Shown here piece by piece: positions 9,273 through 17,971 of a stretch of DNA of 64,000 bases; the first letter of the stretch is position 1, and each line of letters starts with the position of its first letter. A model generated the notes under the pieces. The model was given only the letters and a program-made list of their open reading frames with translations. It was not told the DNA's origin and did not search any database. This stretch comes from Muricoccus pecuniae (GTDB lineage Bacteria; Pseudomonadota; Alphaproteobacteria; Acetobacterales; Acetobacteraceae). Both the position numbers and the translations under genes were made by a program. The stretch is from positions 1 to 64,000 of the forward strand of contig NZ_JACIJD010000015.1 in NCBI RefSeq assembly GCF_014199205.1, given 5' to 3'.

Positions 9273-9581
9273 GTGATCCATGTCGTCGCCGTCATCACCG
9301 CCAGGCCGGGACAGCGGGAGGCGCTGCTCGCCCTCTTCCGCGCCAACATCCCCGCCGTGCTCGCCGAGGAGGGGTGCATCGAGTACGGGCCGGTGATCGA
9401 CCTGCCGGATTTCGGGCCGGTGCAGACGCCGATCGGGCCGGACAGCTTCATGGTGATCGAGAAGTGGTCGAGCCCCGAGACGCTGCGGGCCCACGGCGCC
9501 GCGCCGCACATGCGCGCCTATGCCGAGGCCTCGCGCGAGCTGGTCGCCGCCCGCGCCGTCCATGTGCTGACGGCGGCATGA
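9273..9581 (+). CDS. Antibiotic biosynthesis monooxygenase-domain protein
   Basis: This 102-residue protein has the ferredoxin-like ABM fold pattern: IHVVAVITARPGQREALLALF at the start and FMVIEKWSSPETLRAH in the middle. Such small dimeric proteins include quinol monooxygenases and many of unknown substrate. The start is GTG 9273-9275, with GGAGAGG eight bases upstream. An alternative upstream ATG has no ribosome site and adds unconserved residues. The stop overlaps the CinA-like ATG in ATGA, so the two are translationally coupled. The true substrate cannot be read from sequence. Confidence 0.82.
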   Translation: MIHVVAVITARPGQREALLALFRANIPAVLAEEGCIEYGPVIDLPDFGPVQTPIGPDSFMVIEKWSSPETLRAHGAAPHMRAYAEASRELVAARAVHVLTAA

Positions 9582-10057
9582 ACAGCGGCGAGGCCGCCGC
9601 GCGGGTCGCGGCGCTGCTGGCCGCGCGGGGGCAGCGCGTGGCGGTGGCGGAGTCCTCCGCCGGCGGGCTGGTGGCGGCGCGGCTGCTCGCCCAGCCCGGG
9701 GCCTCGGCCTTCTTCCGCGGTGGGGCCGTGGTCTACACGGCAGCGGCGCGGGAGGGGCTGCTCGGCATCCTGCCCGCCGAGATGGAGGGGATGCGCCCCT
9801 CCACCGAGGCCTATGCCGGGCTGCTGGCCGCCCGCGCGCGGGAGCGGCTCGGGGCGGATTGGGGCCTGGCGGAGACAGGGGCGGCCGGGCCTGCGGGCAA
9901 CCGCTACGGCGACCCCGCCGGCCATGCCTGCCTCGCGGTCAGCGGCCCCGTGGCGCGGGCGAGGACGATCGCCACCGGCTCCGCCGACCGCGCGGCGAAC
10001 ATGGACGCCTTCGCCACCGCCGCCCTTCTCCTGCTGGAGGAAGCCCTCTCAGGCTGA
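9578..10057 (+). CDS. CinA C-terminal-domain amidase (PncC-like)
   Basis: The 159-residue protein corresponds to the stand-alone CinA C-terminal domain, nicotinamide-nucleotide amidase (PncC), which recycles NMN to NaMN in the pyridine nucleotide cycle. Visible features are the start RVAVAESSAGGLVAARL (the usual form is ESCTGG), the middle FFRGGAVVYT, and GAAGPAGNRYGDPAG near residue 115. The Ser-Ala replacement of the common Cys-Thr pair still leaves the catalytic serine candidate. It overlaps the preceding gene by four bases. Normal length for the family. Confidence 0.85.
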   Translation: MNSGEAAARVAALLAARGQRVAVAESSAGGLVAARLLAQPGASAFFRGGAVVYTAAAREGLLGILPAEMEGMRPSTEAYAGLLAARARERLGADWGLAETGAAGPAGNRYGDPAGHACLAVSGPVARARTIATGSADRAANMDAFATAALLLLEEALSG

Positions 10058-10067
10058 ACACCGGGGG

Positions 10068-10096
10068 CTGGAAACCGACCGTCCGGACGGTATAGT
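10068..10096 (+). promoter_or_regulatory. Promoter with palindromic operator for tetR-devBCA
   Basis: ACCGTCCGGACGGT at 10078-10091 is a perfect 14-base palindrome. It runs into TATAGT at 10091-10096, a good -10 box. A weak -35 (CTGGAA, 10068-10073) lies 17 bases upstream, so the palindrome fills the spacer. This is the classical position for an autorepressing TetR operator. The -10 box ends seven bases before the TetR ATG, so the transcript may begin at or next to the start codon. Confidence 0.65.
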
Positions 10097-10103
10097 AGGG
10101 GCC

Positions 10104-10697
10104 ATGCCACGCGCCGCCCCGCCCGATCGCCCCGATGGCCGCCCCGATGGCCGCCCCGATGCCCGCACCCGCGTCCTCGACGCCGCGGAGGCGATCATCC
10201 GCGCGCGCGGCGTGCCCGCCCTCACCCTCGACGGCGCGGCGCGGGAGGCCGGGGTCTCCAAGGGCGGGCTGCTCCACCACTTCGCCTCGAAGGAGGCGCT
10301 GCTGGTCGCGCTGATGCGGCGGCTGGCCGAGGGGATCGAGGCGGATTTTCACGCCATCGCCGAGGCGCAGCCCGAAGGGCCAGCGCGCGCCCTCCGCGCC
10401 TGCCTCGCCTTCACCTTCGACCAGCCGGATATCCTGGAGGCCCATTCCCGCGCCGCCGCCGTGCTGCTGGCCGCCTTCCACCACGACCCCTCCCTGATCG
10501 ACCCCATCCGGGACTTCTTCGCCCGCATCCGCGCCCGGGTGGCAGCGGAAGGGGCGCCGCCCGGCCCTGCCGCCGCCATCATGCTGGCCGGGGACGGGCT
10601 GTTCATGGCGCGGCTCTTCCGCCTCTACGAGCCGGGGCCGGAGGAGTTGGCCGCGCTGCGCGCCACGCTGCACGGGCTGCTGGAGGGCGTGCGGTGA
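10104..10697 (+). CDS. TetR-family transcriptional regulator
   Basis: The 197-residue protein has an N-terminal TetR DNA-binding domain: RVLDAAEAIIRARGVPALTLDGAAREAGVSKGGLLHHFASKEALL, with the helix-turn-helix at about residues 46-67. The ligand-binding C-terminal half resembles TetR_C (DUF-type) regulators. The first 22 residues are a low-complexity DRPDGRPDGRPDAR run from a 12-base tandem repeat. It is most likely a repressor of itself and of the exporter genes behind it, which it overlaps (GTGA at 10694-10697). The ligand is unknown. The palindrome just upstream is the likely operator. Confidence 0.9.
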   Translation: MPRAAPPDRPDGRPDGRPDARTRVLDAAEAIIRARGVPALTLDGAAREAGVSKGGLLHHFASKEALLVALMRRLAEGIEADFHAIAEAQPEGPARALRACLAFTFDQPDILEAHSRAAAVLLAAFHHDPSLIDPIRDFFARIRARVAAEGAPPGPAAAIMLAGDGLFMARLFRLYEPGPEELAALRATLHGLLEGVR

Positions 10698-11725
10698 GGC
10701 GCTGGCCCTTTCTCCTCGCCGCCCTCGCCGCGGGCGGTGCTGGCGCCTGGCTCGCCGGGCTCGGCCCCTTCGCCCCGGCGCCGGTGGCCCCGCCCGCCGC
10801 CGCCTCGGCGCCCGCGGGGGTGGGGGCGCTCGGGCGGGTGGAGCCGGCCGGGCGCATCCGCCGCCTCGCCTCCCCCGGCCTCAGCCTGGGCGCGCGGCTG
10901 GACCGGCTGCTCGTGCGGGAGGGGGAGGTGGTGAGGGCGGGCCAGGTCCTCGCCGAATTCGCCGACGCCCCCCAGCGCGACGCCGCCGTGGCCGAGGCCG
11001 AGGCCCGCCTCGCCCTCGCCGCCGCGACGCTGGAGCGCACCCGCCGCGGCGGCAGCGAGAGCGAGCTGGCCGCCGCCGAGGCCCGCGTGGCCGCCCTCCG
11101 CGCCGCGGAGGAGACGGCGCGGCGCGATGCGGGCCGCTCGGAATCCCTCGTCGCCTCCGGCGCGGGGGCGGCGGCCCAGGCCGAGCGCAACCGCTTCCTC
11201 GCCGCCCAGCGCGCCGCCGAGCGCGCGACGGCGGTGGCCGAGCTGGACACGCTCCGCAACCCCCGGCGGGAGGATGTGGCGCGCGCCGAGGCCGATCTCG
11301 CCGCCGCCGTGGCCGCCCTCGCCCGCGCCCGGGCGGACGCCGCCCTCTCCCGCCTCCGTGCCCCGATTGACGGCACGATCCTGCGCATCGCCGCGCGGGA
11401 GGGCGAGGCGGTGGGGAGCGAGGGGGTGCTGGAGATGGGCGACCTCTCCCGCCTCGACGTGGTGGCCGATGTCTACGAAACCGACCTCCCCCGGCTGCGC
11501 GAGGGCGCCCGGGCCGAGGTGGTGGTGCCCGGCGAGCCCGGGCGTCTGGGCGCGACCCTGCGCGAGATCGGATGGCTCGTCCGCCGCACCACCCAGGCCG
11601 GCACCGACCCCGTGGCGGCGGTGGACGCGCGCACGGTGGAGGTGCGCCTCACCCTCGACGAGGCGGCGCGGGAGGTGCTGCTGCGCCGCTCCGGCATGCA
11701 GGTGCAGGTGGCGATCCGGCCGTGA
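10694..11725 (+). CDS. devB: HlyD/DevB-type membrane fusion protein of an ABC exporter
   Basis: The 343-residue protein has one N-terminal membrane segment (about residues 7-22) and a lipoyl-like half (GALGRVEPAGRIRRLASP), and a long Ala/Glu/Arg coiled coil follows (about residues 90-215). The second lipoyl half (LRAPIDGTILRIAAREGE) and beta-barrel sequence come next. This is the periplasmic adaptor of a DevBCA-type exporter and needs an outer-membrane TolC-like channel from elsewhere. The start is GTG 10694, overlapping the tetR stop. Substrates of this group include glycolipids and macrolide-like compounds. The substrate here is unknown. Confidence 0.85.
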   Translation: MRRWPFLLAALAAGGAGAWLAGLGPFAPAPVAPPAAASAPAGVGALGRVEPAGRIRRLASPGLSLGARLDRLLVREGEVVRAGQVLAEFADAPQRDAAVAEAEARLALAAATLERTRRGGSESELAAAEARVAALRAAEETARRDAGRSESLVASGAGAAAQAERNRFLAAQRAAERATAVAELDTLRNPRREDVARAEADLAAAVAALARARADAALSRLRAPIDGTILRIAAREGEAVGSEGVLEMGDLSRLDVVADVYETDLPRLREGARAEVVVPGEPGRLGATLREIGWLVRRTTQAGTDPVAAVDARTVEVRLTLDEAAREVLLRRSGMQVQVAIRP

Positions 11726-12945
11726 ACGCGATCGGCGACCTCCGCCCCGCGCTGCGCGGCGCCCTGCGCCCGCCCGGCTTCCTCGCCGGGCTCTGGCTGG
11801 CGGTGCGGCTGGCCTGGCGGCAGCTCCGCTCGGAGAAGGCGCGGCTGGCCTCGGCCATCGCGGGGGTGATGTTCGCCTGCGTGCTCGTCTTCATGCAGCT
11901 CGGCTTCCGCGCCGCGCTGTTCGAGAGCGCGACGACGCTTATCTCCGCTATGCGGGCGGACCTGTTCCTGATGAGCCCGATGACCCTCGCCTCCTTCCGG
12001 CCGGAGACGATCCCGCGCGCCCGCGTCTCCCAGGCGCTGGCGGTGGAGGCGGTGGCGGCGGCGGTGCCCGTCTATCTCGCCCAGGCGACCTTCCGGAATC
12101 CCGAGAGCGGGCGGCGGCGCACCATCCAGCTCATCGGCTTCGACATGGAGGCGGGGGTGCTGGACCTGCCCGGCCTCGCCCCGATCCGCGACGCGCTCAA
12201 GCAGCCCGACAGCTTCGCCTTCGATTCCCGCTCCCGCCCCGAATTCGGCCCGGTGCCGCGCCTCTTCGCCGAGCGCGGCCCCTTCCCCGCCCAGATCGGC
12301 AACCGCGAGATGCGGGTGGTCGGGCTGGTGGAGCTCGGCAGCTCCTTCGGGGCCGATGGCAACGCCGTGCTCTCGGAGGTGAACTTCCGCCGTGCCGTGC
12401 GCGAGCGCCCCGCCGCCCTGGTGGACCTCGCCGCCATCCGCCTGAGGCCCGGCGCCGATCCCCTTCAGGCCCAGGCCGCGCTGCGGGCCGTGATGCCGCC
12501 CGACGTGGCCGTGCTGACGGGGGAGGAGCTGCGCGCCCATGAGCGCCGCTACTGGGAGGAGGCGACGCCAATCGGCTTCATCTTCTCCTTCGGCAGCCTG
12601 ATGGGGCTGATCGTGGGGATGGTGATCGTCTACCAGATCCTGTTCAGCGACATCGCCGGGCATCTCCGGGAATACGCGACGCTGAAGGCGATGGGCTACT
12701 CGAACACTCATCTCGCCCACACCGTGCTGGGGTCGGCGGCCATCCTCGCCCTGCTCGGCTTCCTGCCGGGCACCCTCGTCTCCTCCATCCTCTACGGCGT
12801 GGTGGCGGACGCGACTTTCCTGCCCCTGGCCATGGGGGTGGAGCGCGCGGGCTGGGTCTTCCTCATGATCTTCGCCATGTGCGCGGCGGCGGGGCTGCTG
12901 GCACTCCGCAAGCTGCGGGACGCCGATCCCGCGGACATGTTCTGA
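11722..12945 (+). CDS. devC: DevC-type ABC transporter permease
   Basis: The 407-residue protein shows the FtsX/MacB-like topology of DevC. There is one membrane segment near residues 45-65, then a large periplasmic domain (about 70-270) and three more segments (about 280-395). The start sequence LAWRQLRSEKARLASAIAGVMFA is typical of DevC. GTG 11722 overlaps the devB stop by four bases. It forms the membrane part of the exporter together with the downstream ATPase. Confidence 0.88.
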   Translation: MNAIGDLRPALRGALRPPGFLAGLWLAVRLAWRQLRSEKARLASAIAGVMFACVLVFMQLGFRAALFESATTLISAMRADLFLMSPMTLASFRPETIPRARVSQALAVEAVAAAVPVYLAQATFRNPESGRRRTIQLIGFDMEAGVLDLPGLAPIRDALKQPDSFAFDSRSRPEFGPVPRLFAERGPFPAQIGNREMRVVGLVELGSSFGADGNAVLSEVNFRRAVRERPAALVDLAAIRLRPGADPLQAQAALRAVMPPDVAVLTGEELRAHERRYWEEATPIGFIFSFGSLMGLIVGMVIVYQILFSDIAGHLREYATLKAMGYSNTHLAHTVLGSAAILALLGFLPGTLVSSILYGVVADATFLPLAMGVERAGWVFLMIFAMCAAAGLLALRKLRDADPADMF

Positions 12946-13682
12946 TGGAGCACCCCGTCCAGATTGCAGGCCTCACCTACGCCTATGGCGAGGGCGCGCT
13001 GCGGCGCGAGGTGCTGCGGGATGTCGAGCTGCGCGTGGCGCCGGGGGAGATCGTGATCCTCACGGGACCCTCGGGCAGCGGGAAGACGACGCTGCTCACC
13101 CTCGCCGGCGCGCTGCGGGCCGTGCAGTCCGGCTCCTGCCGCGTGCTCGGGCGGGAGCTGGCCGGCGCGCGGGAGGGGGAGCGCGTGGCGCTGCGCCGGC
13201 GCATCGGCTTCATCTTTCAGAACCACAACCTCCTCGGCTTCCTCACCGCCCGCCAGAACGTGGCCATGGCGCTGGAGCTGGACGGGGACACGACCGAGGC
13301 CGGGCGGCTGGAGCGCGCGGGCCGCATCCTCGCCGCCGTGGGGCTGGAGGAGCACGCGGACAAGCTGCCGGCCCATCTCTCGGGCGGGCAGCGCCAGCGC
13401 GTGGCAGTGGCGCGGGCGCTGGTGGGTAGGCCGGGGCTGATCCTCGCGGACGAGCCGACGGCGGCGCTGGACCGGGCCAGCGGCCAGGAGGTGGTGCATC
13501 TCCTGCGCGACCTCGCGCGCTCCCGTGGGGCGGCCATCCTGCTCGTCACCCACGACCCCCGTATCCTGGACGTGGCGGACCGGATCGTCGCCATGGAAGA
13601 CGGGCGGGTGGTGGCGAATGCCGGGGAGAGCGCGGCAACCACCGGCGGGCGCGCGGCGGCGGCCGATCAGCACGGGTTGTAA
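12945..13682 (+). CDS. devA: DevA-type ABC transporter ATP-binding protein
   Basis: The 245-residue ATPase has Walker A GPSGSGKTT (residues 41-49), Q-loop FIFQNHNLL, signature LSGGQRQRVAVARAL, Walker B LILADEPTAALD and H-loop LLVTHD. This set is typical of the MacB/DevA/LolD group that powers FtsX-like permeases. The ATG shares one base with the devC stop (TGATG), completing a fully overlapping tetR-devBCA operon. A short Ala-rich tail follows the ATPase domain. Confidence 0.92.
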   Translation: MEHPVQIAGLTYAYGEGALRREVLRDVELRVAPGEIVILTGPSGSGKTTLLTLAGALRAVQSGSCRVLGRELAGAREGERVALRRRIGFIFQNHNLLGFLTARQNVAMALELDGDTTEAGRLERAGRILAAVGLEEHADKLPAHLSGGQRQRVAVARALVGRPGLILADEPTAALDRASGQEVVHLLRDLARSRGAAILLVTHDPRILDVADRIVAMEDGRVVANAGESAATTGGRAAAADQHGL

Positions 13683-13899
13683 ACGAGAACGTGATTCGCC
13701 GTCTCATTGGCGTACTGAAAAGATCAGAAACGCGAAAAGAGTTTGCAACGCGAGACAGGTAGAGGCGTTCGGAGGCCCGGTGACAGGCATTCGTCCTTCA
13801 CTGTCTTGTCACGGTGCCCCGCCTTGCGGGGGGCCGGGGCGGCCAACATTTTCGGGCGCGCCGGCCTGCTCTTGCCGGTCCAGATCGGAGTCCACCTGC

Positions 13900-14091
13900 A
13901 TGCGCGTTCCGCTTCCCGGTCGCGACTACTTTCCGCCTCGGGTGCTGCTGCGCAGCATGCCCCGTGCCGAGCGCGAGGACCGCAGCCCCGCTGAGAGCGT
14001 GCACAATCCGCTCACCCTGCTCCCCGCCCCGGCGACCCTCCCCGCCGCCCCGCCGAGCCCGATGATGGAGATGCGCCCGAGCGCGGCCTGA
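13900..14091 (+). CDS. Possible small protein of unknown function
   Basis: A 63-residue frame begins at ATG 13900-13902 with a GGAG nine bases upstream. It has an Arg-rich first half (RDYFPPRVLLRSMPRAERED) and a Pro/Ala-rich tail. No family is recognised. It lies between the exporter operon and the convergent M23 gene. The 217 bases before it hold only short GC-rich hairpins, for example CCCCGC/GCGGGG near 13817. It may be a chance frame. Confidence 0.3.
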   Translation: MRVPLPGRDYFPPRVLLRSMPRAEREDRSPAESVHNPLTLLPAPATLPAAPPSPMMEMRPSAA

Positions 14092-14097
14092 GCCGCC

Positions 14098-14967
14098 TCA
14101 GGGCAGGACGGGGCGCGGGTCCAGCGAGGTCGAGAGCCAGAACAGGCCGAGATGAAGATGCGGGCCGGTCACGCGGCCCGTGGCGCCCGAGGCGCCGATC
14201 ACCTGCCCGCGGAGGACCGTGTCCCCCTCCCGCAGGTCCAGCCGCGACATATGGGCGTAGAGCGTCGTCACGCCGTGCCCGTGCTCGATGAGCATCGTAT
14301 TCCCCGTGAAGTAGAGATCCTCGGCCAGGGTCACCCGCCCCGGGGCGGCGGTGATCAGCGGCGTGCCCACGGGCACGGCGACGTCCAGCCCGAGATGCGG
14401 CGCGCGCGGCTGGCCGTTCAGGATGCGCTGGCTGCCATAGACGCCGCTGATCCGGCCGCGCGCGGGCCAGTCGAAGCCATCGGCGAAGTGCGGCACGGGT
14501 GAATCCGTGCGGCGGGCGGCGTTCAGCCGCTCCTGCTCCGCGCGGATGCGGGCCAGCGCCTCGGCATCCGGCGTCACCATCCGGCCGGGCAGACCCTCCA
14601 GCCGCTGGATGTCCCACTCGCGCGGCTCCACGGCGAAGGCGTGCTCCCCCCGCGCGCCGCCGGGGGCGGTGACGGTCAGCACCCCCTGCGGCCCGGCATC
14701 CCGCCCGAGGCCGAAAGCAAAGACCCCCTGCGGCGACACGCGGACCGCCTTGCCCTCGAAGCTCACCCGGCTGCCCGGATCGGTGCGCCCGGTGACGAGC
14801 GCCCCCTGGGTGATGCGCGCGGGGAGGGTGAGCGCGGCGGCGGCGGGGCGGGCGAGGAGGAGGGCGGGGAGGGCCAGGGCGGCGCGGCGGGGGAAGGCCG
14901 GGGGAGAAGGAATTCTCCCCCGGACCCCCTCATCTTTTTCTTCGAGGCTGCCGCGGGGAGTGGTCAT
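14098..14967 (-). CDS. M23-family peptidoglycan endopeptidase
   Basis: The 289-residue exported protein ends in a LytM/M23 domain. The zinc ligands are visible as HLGLDVAV (His and Asp), and the HGHGV region and GPHLHLGL supply further His. Such enzymes cut peptide cross-links in the cell wall or act as EnvC-like activators. The N-terminus after a hydrophilic leader is a Tat-like export signal, FPRRAALALPALLLARPAAA. Start ATG 14965-14967 is the nearest to the signal; another ATG at 14988 gives seven more residues. An 11-base perfect hairpin lies inside the leader-coding sequence (14898-14923). Confidence 0.88.
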   Translation of the reverse strand: MTTPRGSLEEKDEGVRGRIPSPPAFPRRAALALPALLLARPAAAALTLPARITQGALVTGRTDPGSRVSFEGKAVRVSPQGVFAFGLGRDAGPQGVLTVTAPGGARGEHAFAVEPREWDIQRLEGLPGRMVTPDAEALARIRAEQERLNAARRTDSPVPHFADGFDWPARGRISGVYGSQRILNGQPRAPHLGLDVAVPVGTPLITAAPGRVTLAEDLYFTGNTMLIEHGHGVTTLYAHMSRLDLREGDTVLRGQVIGASGATGRVTGPHLHLGLFWLSTSLDPRPVLP

Positions 14968-15000
14968 GGGATCTCTGCGAACTGACAAGTGGGAAGGGCT

Positions 15001-16587
15001 CTAGAGCAGCGAGCCCTGGGTTTCGGCCTTGCCGCGCTTCCGCCCGCGGTCGTCGGTGACGGAGAGGCTGCCATCGGCGAATTGCAGCAATAGCCTCTCC
15101 CCCGGCTCCACCGCGGCGGCGGCGGTGACGGGCTGGCCCTCGGCATCGCGCACGAGGGCGAAGCCGCGCTCCAGCAGGGCCTCGTAGGAGGCGCCCTCCA
15201 GCCGCGCCGAGAGGCCGCCCAGCGCCGCCCGCGCCTCGCGCAGCCGGGCGGTGACGAAGGGGGTGGGGTCGGGGATGCGGTCCAGCGCGGCGCCCCGCTC
15301 CGCCAGGCGGCGCGCGGCGCCGGCCTCCAGCCGCTCCCCCATGCGCGTGAAGCCGGCACGGCCCTCGCGCAGCCGGGCGCGGAGGAAGGGCGCGGGGTCG
15401 GGCAGCCGGGCGAGGGCGCGGGACTGGCGGCCGAGCACCGCCCGCGTCGCGCCCCCGATCCGCACGCCCAGCAGCTCCAGCCCCGCGCGGCGGCGCGCGA
15501 TCGCCTCCTGCGGGCGGGGCAGGCGGGCGGCAGTGCCCTCCAGCCCCCGGCGCTTGGCCGCGATCAGCGCGCGGGGAGCGAGGCCGAGGCGATGGCCCCG
15601 GTCCTCCAGCCGGTTCCGCCCGGCGGCGATGAGGGCGGGCAGGTCCGGCAGCCCCGCGCCCGCGCGGGAGAGGCGGAGCCGCCCGCGGTCCAGCACCGAG
15701 TGCCCGGCCCGGGCGAGGCGCGTGCCGCGCTGCTGCAGCGCCGCCATCAGCTCCTCCCGCGCGGGCACGGCGAGTTCGGCGGCGGCGGTGGGGGTGGGGG
15801 CGCGGCGGTCGGAGGCGAAGTCGATCAGCGTCGTGTCCGTCTCGTGCCCGACGGCGGAGATGAGGGGGATCGGGCAGTTCGCGGCGGCGCGGACGACGAC
15901 CTCCTCGTTGAAGGCCATCAGATCCTCCAGGCTCCCGCCCCCGCGCGCGACGATGATCACGTCCGGGCGCGGCACGCGGCCGAGGGGGGAGAGGGCGCCC
16001 ATGGTCGCGATGGCCGCTGCCACCTGCTCGGCCGCCCCCTGCCCCTGCACCGCCACGGGGATGAGCAGCACGCGGCGGGGGAAGCGCCGGGCGAGGGTGG
16101 TGCGGATGTCGTGCAGCACCGCGCCCTTCTCGGAGGTGATGACGCCGATCACCTCCGGCAGGAAGGGCAGGGGGCGCTTGCGGGCCTCATCGAACAGCCC
16201 CTCGGCGCCGAGGCGCAGGCGCAGCTTCTCGATGCGCGCGAGCAGCGCGCCCTCCCCGGCATATTCGAGCTTCTCGATCTGCAGCGCGTAGTCCGAGCGC
16301 TTGTCGGAGGCGGTGATCTTGCCGGTCGCGATCACCTCCACCCCGTTCTCCGGCCGGACGGTGAGGCGGGACATGGAGCCGCGCCAGATGATGGCGCGGA
16401 TCGTCCCCGTCTCGTCCTTCATCGAGAGATAGGAGTGGCCGGAGGGGTAGGTCTTGAACTCGGTGATCTCGCCGCGCACGCGGATGCGGCCGAAGGCGCT
16501 CTCCAGCGTGCGCTTCACCGCGCCCGAGATCTCCGAGACGCTGTATTCCGGGATGTTGCCCCGGGAGCCTTCGGTGCTGCCGTCCAT
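15001..16587 (-). CDS. xseA: Exodeoxyribonuclease VII large subunit
   Basis: The 528-residue protein is XseA, the catalytic subunit that with XseB degrades single-stranded DNA in repair. The N-terminal OB fold (YSVSEISGAVKRTLES, GRIRVRGEITEF) comes first and the catalytic domain follows (GVITSEKGAVLHDI, DVIIVARGGGSLEDLMAFN, ISAVGHETDTTLIDF). A long helical C-terminal region rich in Arg and Leu, with repeated LRARL/LxxRR heptad-like units, forms the XseB-binding coiled coil and carries EALLERGFALV. Start ATG 16585-16587. It is divergent from purD across about 100 bases; this neighbour pair is common in alphaproteobacteria. Confidence 0.95.
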   Translation of the reverse strand: MDGSTEGSRGNIPEYSVSEISGAVKRTLESAFGRIRVRGEITEFKTYPSGHSYLSMKDETGTIRAIIWRGSMSRLTVRPENGVEVIATGKITASDKRSDYALQIEKLEYAGEGALLARIEKLRLRLGAEGLFDEARKRPLPFLPEVIGVITSEKGAVLHDIRTTLARRFPRRVLLIPVAVQGQGAAEQVAAAIATMGALSPLGRVPRPDVIIVARGGGSLEDLMAFNEEVVVRAAANCPIPLISAVGHETDTTLIDFASDRRAPTPTAAAELAVPAREELMAALQQRGTRLARAGHSVLDRGRLRLSRAGAGLPDLPALIAAGRNRLEDRGHRLGLAPRALIAAKRRGLEGTAARLPRPQEAIARRRAGLELLGVRIGGATRAVLGRQSRALARLPDPAPFLRARLREGRAGFTRMGERLEAGAARRLAERGAALDRIPDPTPFVTARLREARAALGGLSARLEGASYEALLERGFALVRDAEGQPVTAAAAVEPGERLLLQFADGSLSVTDDRGRKRGKAETQGSLL

Positions 16588-16689
16588 CCCGGGATTATGG
16601 GGCCGGAAGCCGCCGCGGGCGAGGGCGCAGACGAGCGCCGCGCATTGGGGCATAACGCGCCCCGGCAGATTCAGGGGATTTCCGCGCGC

Positions 16690-17958
16690 ATGAAGGTCCT
16701 TCTCGTCGGCGGCGGCGGCCGCGAGCACGCCCTGGCCTGGCGCATCGCGGAGAGCCCGCTGCTGACGAAGCTCTGGTGCGCCCCGGGCAATCCGGGCATC
16801 GCCGAGCACGCGGAACTCGTTCCCATCGGGGCGGAGAGCATCCCCGCCCTCGTCAGCTTCGCGCGCGACAACGCCGTGGACCTCGTCGTGGCCGGCCCCG
16901 AGGCCCCGCTGACCCTGGGGCTCGCCGACGCCCTGGAGGCGATCGGCATCCCCTGCTTCGGCCCAGGCGCGGCCGCCGCGCGGCTGGAGGGATCGAAGTC
17001 CTTCACCAAGGAGGTGCTGGACGCCGCCCGCGCCCCCACCGCCGCCTGGACCCGCTTCGACGACCCCGCCGCCGCCCGCGCCCATATCCGCGCGGCGGGC
17101 GCCCCCATCGTGGTGAAGGCCGACGGGCTCGCCGCCGGCAAGGGCGTGGTCGTCGCCGCCACGGTGGAGGAGGCCGAGGCCGCCGTTGCCGACATCATGG
17201 AGAGCCGCGTCCACGGCGCCGCCGGCGCGACGGTGGTGATCGAGGAATGCATGATGGGGGAGGAGGCCTCCTTCTTCGCCCTCTGCGACGGCACTCGCGC
17301 CATCCCGCTCGCCGCCGCCCAGGACCACAAGCGCGTGGGCGACGGCGACACCGGCCCCAATACGGGCGGCATGGGCGCCTACTCCCCCTCCCCCGCCTTC
17401 ACCGATGCCGTGCGGGACGAGGTGATGGAGCGCGTGGTGAACCCCGTGCTGGCCGAGATGGGCCGGCGCGGCGCGCCCTTCCGCGGCGTGCTCTTCGTCG
17501 GCCTCATGCTCACCGCCACCGGGCCGCGGGTGATCGAGTTCAACGTCCGCTTCGGCGACCCGGAATGCCAGGTGCTGATGATGCGGCTGCGGGGCGACAT
17601 CCTCCCCGCCCTCCTCGCCGCCGCGCGCGGGGACCTCTCCGGCGTGTCGCTCGGCTGGTCGCCCGATCCCGCCCTCGTCGTGGTGATGGCGGCGCGCGGC
17701 TATCCCGGCGCGGTGACGAAGGGCGAGCCGATCCGCGGGCTGGACCGCGCCGCCGTCGTGCCCGGCGCACGGGTGTTCCACGCCGGCACCGCGCGCGGGG
17801 CGGATGGCGGGATCGTCGCCTCGGGCGGGCGGGTGCTCGGCATCGGCGCCAGCGCGCCGGACCTCCGCGCGGCGCGCGACGCCGCCTATGCTGCCGTGGA
17901 CGCGCTCGACTGGCCCGGCGGCTTCTGCCGGCGCGACATCGCGCACCGGGGCCTATGA
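16690..17958 (+). CDS. purD: Phosphoribosylamine-glycine ligase
   Basis: The 422-residue ATP-grasp enzyme makes glycinamide ribonucleotide in purine biosynthesis. The start MKVLLVGGGGREHALAW, the ATP-grasp strand IVVKADGLAAGKGVVVA, the metal-binding region DHKRVGDGDTGPNTGGMG and VIEFNVRFGDPECQ are all PurD signatures. The start is ATG 16690-16692. The length is normal. Confidence 0.96.
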   Translation: MKVLLVGGGGREHALAWRIAESPLLTKLWCAPGNPGIAEHAELVPIGAESIPALVSFARDNAVDLVVAGPEAPLTLGLADALEAIGIPCFGPGAAAARLEGSKSFTKEVLDAARAPTAAWTRFDDPAAARAHIRAAGAPIVVKADGLAAGKGVVVAATVEEAEAAVADIMESRVHGAAGATVVIEECMMGEEASFFALCDGTRAIPLAAAQDHKRVGDGDTGPNTGGMGAYSPSPAFTDAVRDEVMERVVNPVLAEMGRRGAPFRGVLFVGLMLTATGPRVIEFNVRFGDPECQVLMMRLRGDILPALLAAARGDLSGVSLGWSPDPALVVVMAARGYPGAVTKGEPIRGLDRAAVVPGARVFHAGTARGADGGIVASGGRVLGIGASAPDLRAARDAAYAAVDALDWPGGFCRRDIAHRGL

Positions 17959-17971
17959 GAGATCGGGCGCT

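Noticed and set aside
16588-17946. N-terminal extension of the xseA frame across purD
   Set aside because: The extension is antisense to purD and has no homology-like pattern; XseA starts at 16587.
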